13,799 nucleotides of DNA. Source: an uncultured bacterium (GTDB lineage: Bacteria > Patescibacteriota > Saccharimonadia > Saccharimonadales > Saccharimonadaceae). Under the pieces are notes generated by a model. That model was not told the origin of the DNA and ran no database searches. It saw nothing but the letters and a program-made list of their open reading frames with translations. Numbering within the stretch: the first letter of the stretch is position 1; every line of letters begins with the position of its first letter. Made by a program: the position numbers and the translations under genes. Positions 1-6,529 of the stretch are shown piece by piece. The stretch is from assembly GCA_903861015.1 (NCBI GenBank), contig CAIOSL010000006.1:1-13799 (forward strand), read 5' to 3'.

Positions 1-729
1 GGCGATTTCAGAAAAGTGCATTGGTTTGCCGTTTTCGGCCAAAATAACATAAATCTTGTCGCGGATGTTTTTAGGGTTAACAGTCGGCCATTTGACCAGT
101 CCCCAACTGTCTTTTAGGTGCGCCAACAGTTTGGAAACGCTGGCAAGCGCCCTGACGTGGTCTGGGTGCTCGTAAGATAACTGGTTATGCAGTTGTTCGA
201 TAGTGGTTGGTTGGCCATTTTTTTTGATAGTGGCGACAATAGCATCGACTTCACTGCGCACTTTTTTTTCGTCGCCGTATTCGCGTATGCCAATACTGTG
301 GTGATAATCGTCGTTCTCGTTGATAACTGTTAGGCCTGGAGAAAGTTCGGCAATAAAGGCAACGTGAGCGCGTTGGCGTTGGTCGCTTTTGCTGCCGAGA
401 ATGTGATCGGTCAAATCTTGGACTCGGGCGATTCGTCCTAGTTCGGTCAGATTGCGAACGATTACTTTTTCGAGGCTGTTAACGGTATTAATCTTGCCGC
501 TAATAGTCGATTGTTTTAACTTGCCCAGGATGGCTTTTTCGAGCTGACGAACTCGTTCGCGAGTAATACCCAGCAACTCCCCTATCTGTTCTAGGGTTTC
601 GCGGCGATCATAAAGGCCAAAACGACGAGTAATAATCTCGCGTTCACGCTCTTGATCAATATTGTTGAGAATTTCTTTGACGCTCGCCTGGAGGTCGATT
701 GTCGATTCGGTTTCGGGTGTGTTCTTCAT
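1..729 (-). CDS. Sigma-70 region 4-like / HARE-HTH DNA-binding protein (C-terminus outside window)
   Basis: The reading frame opens with ATG at 729 and stays open for 243 codons to the window edge, so the C-terminus is missing. Residues about 24-65 read as a clear sigma-70 region 4: an acidic helix, the segment RRFGL, then a helix-turn-helix containing LEQIGELLGITRERVRQLE. Only about 23 residues precede it, so sigma regions 1-3 are absent and this is not a complete sigma factor. A predicted helical middle follows, and the last visible residues (KPMHFSEIA) resemble the start of a HARE-HTH winged helix as in RpoE/delta-like proteins. By family knowledge it would bind DNA or RNA polymerase; the actual target is unknown. 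Two minus-strand promoters lie upstream in 789-846, giving a 5' leader of about 50 nt with only a weak purine-rich ribosome site. It is probably a transcription unit separate from topA. Confidence 0.85.
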   Translation of the reverse strand, partial: MKNTPETESTIDLQASVKEILNNIDQEREREIITRRFGLYDRRETLEQIGELLGITRERVRQLEKAILGKLKQSTISGKINTVNSLEKVIVRNLTELGRIARVQDLTDHILGSKSDQRQRAHVAFIAELSPGLTVINENDDYHHSIGIREYGDEKKVRSEVDAIVATIKKNGQPTTIEQLHNQLSYEHPDHVRALASVSKLLAHLKDSWGLVKWPTVNPKNIRDKIYVILAENGKPMHFSEIA

Positions 730-788
730 AGTCTATTACGTATCTCTCTCTGCCCACTTGCGGATTTTGCTACCAGATAATATATTAG

Positions 789-817
789 ATTATAAAACAT
801 TAGCTACCTAATGTCAA
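789..817 (-). promoter_or_regulatory. Consensus sigma-70-type promoter for the sigma-like gene
   Basis: On the minus strand, TTGACA (812-817) and TATAAT (789-794) are separated by exactly 17 bp, a perfect match to the housekeeping consensus. The spacer contains the inverted repeat CATTAG-CTAC-CTAATG (798-813), which could be an operator. The predicted transcription start is near 782, about 50 nt before the ATG at 729. Confidence 0.8.
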
Positions 818-837
818 ATAGTTTGTGCACTGAACAC

Positions 838-846
838 ATTATAGCA
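838..846 (-). promoter_or_regulatory. Second, extended -10 promoter upstream of the sigma-like gene
   Basis: The minus strand reads TGCTATAAT, an extended -10 element, about 45 bp upstream of the -10 of the consensus promoter. A possible -35 (TTTACA) lies 19 bp away, which is longer than ideal. If both are real, the gene has tandem promoters. Confidence 0.5.
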
Positions 847-876
847 TGAAATAGACATGTTATGTAAATAGTGTTA

Positions 877-3246
877 TTAAACTTTTTGAGATTTTTTTCG
901 TCGGGGTTTGGCTTTGACGGTGCGCTTAGTGGTACGCGGGGCTTTTTTGGCTGTTCGGACAAAGCGGCGTTTTTTGGATGCTGGGGCGGATTTGATGGCA
1001 GCAATGGCTTGTTCGTGAGTGATTGTGGTTGGGTCGGTGTCTTTTGCAATCTTGGCGTTTTTGGTGCCATCGGTAATATATGGTCCAAAGCGGCCTTTTA
1101 GGATCTTGATACCATCACCAAAGTCGGCAATGTTTTTCTCGGCATCAGCTTTTAATTTGGCAGAGTATAATTCGATTGCTTCGGCCAAGGTGATAGTTTG
1201 CGGATCGAATGGTTTGATACTGACAAAGGTTTTGTCGATTTGGATATATGGTCCAAAACGGCCAATGTTGGCCTTGATAACTGCCCCGTCGGGTGTTTCG
1301 CCAACCAATCGTGGCAATTTAAAGGCCTGCAAAGCTTCGTCCAGTGTGACGGTTTCTATTTTGCGCCCAGCTGGCATTGGGGCAAATTGTGGTTTTTCGT
1401 CACCTTCACCACTGCCCAGTTGCAACATCGGTCCAAAGCGGCCAAAGCGAGCCAAGATTGGCTTGCCGGTTTTGGGGTCGTTACCGATTTCACGGGCCTT
1501 GGCGACGGAACTGCGGTCGATGCCGCCCGAACCTTCGATTAACTTGTGGAACGGTATATAAAAGCCGTCCAGCATGGTGTTTCTGGCTAGCGCGCCAGTT
1601 GCGATCTTGTCAAAACCTAATTCGACGGTGGCGGTAAAACCATAGTCGACGATTTGGTCGAAATGGTTGGTTAAAAAGTCGCTGACGACTTCGCCGGCAG
1701 GCGTTGGAACTAGTTTGCCGCGGTCAGAGCCGGTTTTTTCTTGGGTGATAACTCGGCTGATTGTGTCGCCTGCCAGATTGAGGTTAATAATGTCGCGCGG
1801 TGTGCCCTCGGCCTCGCCTTTTTCGGCGTAACCGCGAACCTGAACGGTATTGATGATTGTAGCGTAGGTTGATGGCCGGCCGATGCCCAATTCCTCGAGT
1901 TTTTTGACCAAACTACCTTCGCTGTAGCGTGCTGGTGGGCGTGCAAAAACTTGGCGAGCATCAGCCGACGCTAGATCTAGCGTTTCACCAGAGGTAACGG
2001 CGGGCAAAATGTCGGCATCTTTTTTGCTGCCACCATAGACTTTTAAAAAGCCGTCAAAGATAATTACTTCGCCTCTTGCCTCGAAAACTTGTTGGCCGCT
2101 GCTGATGTTGATAGTTATAACTGTGCGTTCTAGTTTGGCGGGCGCCATTTGGCTGGCCAAAGTTCGGCGGCGAATCAGATCGTAGAGTTTTTGGTCGTAG
2201 TCGTTGCTGCTGCCGCGAGCCAGGCTGATATCGGTTGGTCGGATTGCTTCGTGGGCTTCTTGGGCATTAGCGCTCTTGGTTTTAAAAGCCCGAACTTGAC
2301 TGTAGGCTTCGCCGTAGGTCGATTTAATATAGTTGGCGCTGGCAGCGATGGCCTGACCGCTTAACGTGACCGAATCGGTACGCATATAGGTGATTTTGCC
2401 GTCTTGGTAGAGTTTTTGGGCGCTCGACATGGTGGCGCGGGCGCTAAAGCCCAGGCGGCTGTTGGCTTCTTGCTGCAGAGTACTGGTCGTAAACGGCGCT
2501 CCGGGGTTACGGACAGCCGGGCTGGTGGTAGCGTCGCTGACGGTAAATTTGGCGCCAATCAGGCTTTGAAGGAAAGCTTGAGCCCTGTCCTCGGTATCGA
2601 ATTTGTCAGGCAGTTCGGCCTTGACTACATCGCCGCCGTGACTGAATTCGGCCGCGACCTTAAATGACGACGAACCGTTAAAGGCCTCGATTTCGCGCTC
2701 GCGCTCGACCAGCAACCTAACGGCTGGTGACTGTACGCGGCCAGCCGATTTGCCACCGGGGACTTTGCGCCACACCACTGGTGACAGTTCAAAACCGACC
2801 AATCGGTCCAAGATTTGGCGGGCTTGTTGAGCGGCCACCAGGTCCATATCGATTGTTCGTGGGTGTTTAATCGCCTCTTCGATGGCGTTTTTGGTGATCT
2901 CGTGAAAAACAATGCGCTTGGTGGTCTTGGGGTCGAGTTTTAAGACCTCGCAAAGATGCCAGGCAATCGCCTCGCCTTCGCGGTCCTCATCGGTTGCCAG
3001 CCAGATTGTTTGGGCCGATGCGACGGCTTTTTTAAGTCCAGAGATGACTTTTTTCTTTTCGCTGTCGATCTCGTAAGTGGTTTTGTAGCCATTTTTGACG
3101 TCAATTGGCGGCGTGCCGCTGCCGGTTTTTTTGGCAATACTACGGATATGGCCGACACTAGATAACACCGTAAAATCACCACCAAGATATTTCTCGATAG
3201 TTTTGGCTTTGGCTGGCGACTCAACGATAACTAGGTTTTTGCTCAT
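877..3246 (-). CDS. topA: DNA topoisomerase I (type IA)
   Basis: 789 aa. It relaxes negative supercoils by transient single-strand cleavage. The N-terminal Toprim domain shows VIVESPAKAKTIEKYL, with the catalytic Glu at residue 9, and ATDEDREGEAIAWHL with metal-binding acidic residues at 86, 88 and 90. The strand motif SAGRVQSPAVRLL begins at about 168. The active-site tyrosine is Y287 in ITYMRTDSV. The C-terminus lacks Cys4 zinc ribbons. Instead it has about three Toprim C-terminal-type repeats carrying the GRFGP signature (roughly residues 600-750) and a Lys/Arg-rich tail of about 34 residues that probably binds DNA non-specifically. The gene lies 53 bp downstream of dprA in the same direction. 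A TATAAG box and an AAGG stretch just before the ATG could serve as a weak promoter or ribosome site. Co-transcription with dprA is likely but not proven. Confidence 0.97.
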   Translation of the reverse strand: MSKNLVIVESPAKAKTIEKYLGGDFTVLSSVGHIRSIAKKTGSGTPPIDVKNGYKTTYEIDSEKKKVISGLKKAVASAQTIWLATDEDREGEAIAWHLCEVLKLDPKTTKRIVFHEITKNAIEEAIKHPRTIDMDLVAAQQARQILDRLVGFELSPVVWRKVPGGKSAGRVQSPAVRLLVEREREIEAFNGSSSFKVAAEFSHGGDVVKAELPDKFDTEDRAQAFLQSLIGAKFTVSDATTSPAVRNPGAPFTTSTLQQEANSRLGFSARATMSSAQKLYQDGKITYMRTDSVTLSGQAIAASANYIKSTYGEAYSQVRAFKTKSANAQEAHEAIRPTDISLARGSSNDYDQKLYDLIRRRTLASQMAPAKLERTVITINISSGQQVFEARGEVIIFDGFLKVYGGSKKDADILPAVTSGETLDLASADARQVFARPPARYSEGSLVKKLEELGIGRPSTYATIINTVQVRGYAEKGEAEGTPRDIINLNLAGDTISRVITQEKTGSDRGKLVPTPAGEVVSDFLTNHFDQIVDYGFTATVELGFDKIATGALARNTMLDGFYIPFHKLIEGSGGIDRSSVAKAREIGNDPKTGKPILARFGRFGPMLQLGSGEGDEKPQFAPMPAGRKIETVTLDEALQAFKLPRLVGETPDGAVIKANIGRFGPYIQIDKTFVSIKPFDPQTITLAEAIELYSAKLKADAEKNIADFGDGIKILKGRFGPYITDGTKNAKIAKDTDPTTITHEQAIAAIKSAPASKKRRFVRTAKKAPRTTKRTVKAKPRRKKSQKV

Positions 3247-3299
3247 TGGTAATGCCTTATACTACTCAACTTGGTTGGTTTTGTAAACATATAAATATA

Positions 3300-4157
3300 C
3301 TAACGTAACGTCCACTGGTTGCAACCCAGGGCGCGGATGGTGCCGGCGATTTCCATGATTGTTAATGTATTAGATATCTCGGTAAAGTCAACCGCGGCTT
3401 GTTCTTGCAGCGCGTCGCCGTCGCGAACGCCCGATTGAAGCAAAGATATGATTTTGGTTTCGAGCGGTGTTAACCCCAGTGGCAACAAAGTTTGAGCACG
3501 CAACAAATCGGGTGCAATTATTTCGATGACGTCCTCGGCGCAAGTAACGGGATGCGCACCTTGCTTGATAAGTTTGTTACAGCCTGCCGACAGCGGGCTG
3601 GTGATATTGCCGGGGACGACAAATAGTTCCCGACCCTGTTCGATGGCGTGATTGGCGGTCGATAAAGTGCCGCTGCGGACGGCAGCTTCAGTGACAATAA
3701 CCGCATCGGCGATGCCGCTGACAATACGGTTGCGTTCCAAAAACTGGTATCCCCTGGCCAAGATACCAGGTTCGTACTCGCTGATTAATGCCCCGCGGTT
3801 CGCCAAGATTTTGCGAGCCAAATCGCGGTTGGAGGCGGGATAGATTGAATCAAGGCCGTTACCCAGGACGGCAATCGTATAGCCACCGGCATCCAAGCAG
3901 GCCTGATGAGCGATCGAATCGACACCTATCGCCAGGCCACTGACAATTACCAGGCCATATTTGGCCAGGTCGTAGGCCAGTTTGTATGTCACCTCTTTAC
4001 CATAGGCAGTTGGCTTGCGCGATCCAACAATCGCCACAGTTGGGCGCCGATCGGCTGGTAATTGCCCGATAGAATATAACTTTTTAGGAGGTTTGGCAAT
4101 AGTGCTTATGATCTGTAAGCAATTGTTGTCTTGGGGTGATATTGTATTGATTTTCAT
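3300..4157 (-). CDS. dprA: DNA-processing protein DprA (Smf)
   Basis: 285 aa. DprA loads RecA on single-stranded DNA entering during natural transformation. The Rossmann-like core is unmistakable: AIVGSRKPTAYGKE at about residues 42-55, SGLAIGVDSIAHQACL, the IAVLGNGLDSIYP strand, ISEYEPG, FLERNRIVSGIADAVIVTEAA and SGTLSTANHAIEQGRELFVVPG. The last 60 residues form the short winged-helix C-terminal domain. The N-terminal SAM domain found in larger family members is absent, which explains the short length. No clear Shine-Dalgarno precedes the ATG. A TTGACT site inside a 15-bp palindrome (4178-4192) and AT-rich sequence toward the start codon may hold the promoter. Presence of DprA fits the reported natural competence of Saccharibacteria (established knowledge, not shown here). 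Confidence 0.95.
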   Translation of the reverse strand: MKINTISPQDNNCLQIISTIAKPPKKLYSIGQLPADRRPTVAIVGSRKPTAYGKEVTYKLAYDLAKYGLVIVSGLAIGVDSIAHQACLDAGGYTIAVLGNGLDSIYPASNRDLARKILANRGALISEYEPGILARGYQFLERNRIVSGIADAVIVTEAAVRSGTLSTANHAIEQGRELFVVPGNITSPLSAGCNKLIKQGAHPVTCAEDVIEIIAPDLLRAQTLLPLGLTPLETKIISLLQSGVRDGDALQEQAAVDFTEISNTLTIMEIAGTIRALGCNQWTLR

Positions 4158-4177
4158 AGATTTTATTTCAATAAGTA

Positions 4178-4192
4178 TTGACTTAAAGTCAA
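4178..4192. repeat. Palindrome upstream of dprA, possible operator
   Basis: TTGACTT-A-AAGTCAA is a perfect 7-bp inverted repeat around a single base, 21 bp upstream of the dprA start codon. Read on the minus strand it contains TTGACT, usable as a -35 hexamer, so a bound factor could control dprA. There is no strong -10 at 17 bp spacing, so promoter function is uncertain. Confidence 0.4.
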
Positions 4193-4224
4193 ATACGTGC
4201 TACTATCGGGAACAGTTGGTTTTA

Positions 4225-4254
4225 TTGCGAGATTAACCAAAAGCACCTTATACC
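4225..4254 (+). promoter_or_regulatory. Putative plus-strand promoter for the structured RNA
   Basis: TTGCGA (4225-4230) is followed after 17-18 bp by TTATAC/TATACC (4248-4254). The predicted start is near 4260, just before the first hairpin of the structured region. The -35 lies in the loop of a TTGGTT...AACCAA inverted repeat (4216-4221 and 4235-4240). Surrounding protein genes run on the opposite strand, so it would serve only the RNA. Confidence 0.45.
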
Positions 4255-4259
4255 CCCTA

Positions 4260-4481
4260 TTCTAACTTATGTTAGATTACATGCAATGTGTTTTTAAGGT
4301 AGACTACCCTCCATCCTTAAAGACTAATAGTTCGACTATGCGACATTGCATGTATACTAACCCCTTTAACCAGCGGGCGCCTGCGATATTCTCGAGGTTT
4401 GCCTAGCTTGCCCCTTGGGTGGGTTAAAGGGTAAAATAGCGCTCTGAAGCGATGCCCACCCTTGCTTCGGAGCGCTTTTTT
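4260..4481 (+). ncRNA. Putative structured non-coding RNA of unknown class (~220 nt)
   Basis: This fills most of the 339 bp gap between pth and dprA. Perfectly complementary segments seen by eye: TCTAAC/GTTAGA (4261-4266 with 4271-4276); a 12-bp helix, 4278-4289 with 4343-4354, that encloses a TTTAAGG/CCTTAAA hairpin (4293-4299 with 4315-4321) and an ATAGT-TCG-ACTAT hairpin (4327-4339); CCCTTTAACC/GGTTAAAGGG (4362-4371 with 4422-4431); and a terminator stem (4438-4476). The terminator loop CCCACCC (4455-4461) complements GGGTGGG (4417-4423), which would make a pseudoknot. A promoter-like site upstream and a U-run downstream suggest an independent gene. I could not match it to tmRNA, RNase P, SRP RNA or 6S RNA signatures. 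The helices also exist on the minus strand, so a dprA leader remains possible. Confidence 0.5.
4438..4481 (+). terminator. Rho-independent terminator, possibly bidirectional
   Basis: GCGCTCTGAAGC (4439-4450) pairs with GCTTCGGAGCGC (4464-4475) with one G-U mismatch, followed by six T (4476-4481) on the plus strand. Read on the minus strand the stem is followed by TATTTT, so it could also end the der-pth transcript that stops at 4497. Confidence 0.8.
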
Positions 4482-4496
4482 ATTTGTAATTATTTC

Positions 4497-5066
4497 TTAT
4501 TCGTTGATCGTAAAGCTGATTGCGGACAGGCCAGTGCGGCAAAAGTCGTTGATTAGGTCGCTGATGCGCGGAATAATATCGCCTTGCAGCAATTTGGACT
4601 CGGTCTGGCTGAATTTGGCAATCACAAAATCACTGTCGCCGAGCTTTTGGCGATGATCGTTGTGTGCCCCAACTCGTATGCGGGTGTAGTCGTGGTCGAT
4701 GTGGGCGTTAAGCGACTTGATGCCGTTATTGCCGGCGTCGCGCCCCTGGTGGCGTACTCGGACGGTGCCAAATGGCAAGGCTAGGTCGTCGTGAATAACC
4801 AAAACGTCGGTTTTGGTATTAAGTTTGTAAAAATCGACTAACTTTCGGGCGGCCAGGCCGGTTTCGTTATAAAAAGTAGTTGGTTTAACGAGTATGACTT
4901 TTTCGGTGCCGACGGTTGTCTCGGTAATTTCGGCGTCGAACTTGGGTTTATTTGCCCATTGTAGGCGGTTTTGGGAGGCAAAATAATCGACCACCATGAA
5001 CCCAATATTATGCCGGGTCGCCGCGTATTCGGCCCCAGGATTACCTTGTGCGATGATTAATTTCAT
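4497..5066 (-). CDS. pth: Peptidyl-tRNA hydrolase
   Basis: 189 aa, typical family length. It releases peptides from peptidyl-tRNAs dropped by ribosomes and recycles the tRNA. The start LIIAQGNPGAEYAATRHNIG gives N9 and the catalytic H19. KPTTFYNETG contains N67, and VIHDDLALPFG contains D93, the residue that positions the catalytic His. GRDAGNNGIKSL is the conserved substrate-binding loop. A Tyr replaces the usual Met in the TFMN segment. The ATG overlaps the der stop codon as ATGA and no Shine-Dalgarno is visible, so translation is probably coupled to der. The transcript likely ends at the hairpin at 4438-4481. Confidence 0.96.
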   Translation of the reverse strand: MKLIIAQGNPGAEYAATRHNIGFMVVDYFASQNRLQWANKPKFDAEITETTVGTEKVILVKPTTFYNETGLAARKLVDFYKLNTKTDVLVIHDDLALPFGTVRVRHQGRDAGNNGIKSLNAHIDHDYTRIRVGAHNDHRQKLGDSDFVIAKFSQTESKLLQGDIIPRISDLINDFCRTGLSAISFTINE

Positions 5067-6451
5067 ATGTCGTCTGAGTAGTGAGTATTGGATTGATCTT
5101 GTTGTTCTTGTTCGGCTTTGAGGCGGTTGGCTTTGATTTGCTTTTCGTCGCGGAAGCTGAATTTGATTGGTGTGCCGGTGTAATTGTAGGTTTCGCGTAA
5201 TTGGCGGTCGAGGTAGCGTTTGTAGCTCCAGTGGAGGTACTTTAAGTTAGAGCCAAAGATAACAAACCATGGCGGTGTAGTGTCGGTTTGGACGATATAG
5301 CGAAGCTTTGGATGAGTGTTTTTGAGGCCAGCTGGCGGATGACCGTGAATTGCGTCCTGTAACATGTCGTTTAGAACGCGAGTTTTGGTTGGCTGTTTGC
5401 GGCGGTCATCGATGTCGATGGCCAGATCGAACAATTTGGTGACGTTTTGGCCGGTGACGCTGCTGGTAAATATCAGCGGAGCCCACGGTGTAAAGTCGAA
5501 GGTGCGCGCGATCTTTGGCGCGATTTCGTCGCGTGTGTAGGCGTCTTTGCCCTCGACGCTGTCCCATTTGCTGACAACAATCACCATGCCTTTGCCGGCT
5601 TCGTCGATGATACCGGCGATACGTTGGTCAAGCTGGGTGTTGAGTTCGTTGGCGTCCATCAGCAGGAAGCAGATGTCGGACTGTTCGATAGCCTGCAGGG
5701 TGCGCAAAACGCTAAATTTCTCGATGCCAATTTCTTGTTTGCCTGGTTTGCGCATACCGGCGGTGTCGAGTAGTTCGATGTCGCGACCACCGTAACGAAT
5801 GCGGATGCGATTGACATCGCGGGTGGTGCCGGCGATGTTAGCGACGATGGCTTGCTGTTTGCCGGCCAGGGTGTTGAATAGGTAGCTTTTGCCGACGTTT
5901 GGACGGCCAATTAGCGACACGCGGATAACATCGTCAGAGATATATTCGGATTCGGCTGGGATAAGATCGGTAATCGAGTCGAGAACCTCGATAATGCCCT
6001 GGTTATGCTCGGCGCTGGTGCGGATGATTTGCTGGATACCTAGGCGTTTGAACTCGTCGTTAGGTAGGCTTTCTTTGAGGTCGGTTTTGTTAACCAGCAA
6101 CAGAACCGGTTTTTTGCTGCGCAAAGCTTTTTTGGCGACCAAGCGATCCAGGTCGCTGATATATTGACTGCTGTCGACCACAACCAAGATTACATCGGCG
6201 GTGTCGGCGGCTTCGGTAATTTGCTCTTGGATCTGGGCCTCGAACTCGTCATTTGGGTCCTTGAGGCCAGCGGTGTCGACCAGCCAGAAGTTATGCTGGT
6301 TGTATTCAACCCGACCGATGACATTGTCGCGAGTGGTGCCGGCTTCGCGGGCCACAATTGCCTGCTGGGAACGAACCAGACGGTTAAAAAGCGAACTTTT
6401 GCCAACGTTCGCTTGGCCGATAATTGCAACTGTGGGTAGTTTGGAAGCCAT
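5063..6451 (-). CDS. der: Ribosome biogenesis GTPase Der (EngA)
   Basis: 462 aa. Der is a tandem GTPase that assists 50S subunit maturation. The first G domain has GQANVGKS (12-19), GTTRD, DTAG (59-62) and NKTD (121-124). The second has GRPNVGKS (182-189), GTTRD, DTAGMRK (229-235) and SKWD (294-297), where the usual Asn of NKxD is Ser (codon AGC). A KH-like C-terminal domain follows from about 350, ending in a Lys/Gln-rich tail. A minus-strand extended -10 promoter sits 11-16 bp before the ATG with no Shine-Dalgarno, so the mRNA may be almost leaderless. A 10-bp inverted repeat flanks that promoter. The stop overlaps pth by ATGA. The gene is 78 bp downstream of rluB. Confidence 0.96.
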   Translation of the reverse strand: MASKLPTVAIIGQANVGKSSLFNRLVRSQQAIVAREAGTTRDNVIGRVEYNQHNFWLVDTAGLKDPNDEFEAQIQEQITEAADTADVILVVVDSSQYISDLDRLVAKKALRSKKPVLLLVNKTDLKESLPNDEFKRLGIQQIIRTSAEHNQGIIEVLDSITDLIPAESEYISDDVIRVSLIGRPNVGKSYLFNTLAGKQQAIVANIAGTTRDVNRIRIRYGGRDIELLDTAGMRKPGKQEIGIEKFSVLRTLQAIEQSDICFLLMDANELNTQLDQRIAGIIDEAGKGMVIVVSKWDSVEGKDAYTRDEIAPKIARTFDFTPWAPLIFTSSVTGQNVTKLFDLAIDIDDRRKQPTKTRVLNDMLQDAIHGHPPAGLKNTHPKLRYIVQTDTTPPWFVIFGSNLKYLHWSYKRYLDRQLRETYNYTGTPIKFSFRDEKQIKANRLKAEQEQQDQSNTHYSDDI

Positions 6452-6453
6452 AT

Positions 6454-6502
6454 TGACGCTTATTATAACAGAGATGCTATCGGTTTGCGAACATAAGCGT
6501 CA
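6454..6502. repeat. 10-bp inverted repeat flanking the der promoter
   Basis: TGACGCTTAT (6454-6463) and ATAAGCGTCA (6493-6502) are perfect inverted copies separated by 29 bp. One arm overlaps the end of the -10 and the transcription start; the other lies just upstream of the -35. Spacing and placement suit a dimeric regulator or DNA loop. A hairpin in the rluB-der transcript is the alternative. Confidence 0.6.
6462..6491 (-). promoter_or_regulatory. der promoter (extended -10)
   Basis: On the minus strand TTCGCA (6486-6491) is followed after 18 bp by TATAAT (6462-6467), which is preceded by TGT to give an extended -10 TGTTATAAT. The predicted start near 6455 leaves a leader of only about 4 nt before the ATG at 6451. 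Confidence 0.65.
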
Positions 6503-6529
6503 TGAGATATTTTTTGGCGGTTATATCAC

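Noticed and set aside
4327..4354. ATAGTTCGACTAT hairpin suggested a tRNA or tmRNA T-arm.
   Set aside because: The loop is too short, there is no acceptor stem or CCA end, and no tag reading frame is present.
4420..4476. Minus-strand AGGGTGGGCATCGC resembles the T-box AGGGTGGNACCGCG motif upstream of dprA.
   Set aside because: It sits in the loop of the terminator hairpin, with no Stem I features and no amino-acid-related gene downstream, and several bases differ.
5063..5066. ATGA overlap of der and pth, considered as a possible frameshift.
   Set aside because: Both frames are full length with intact family ends; it is ordinary translational coupling.
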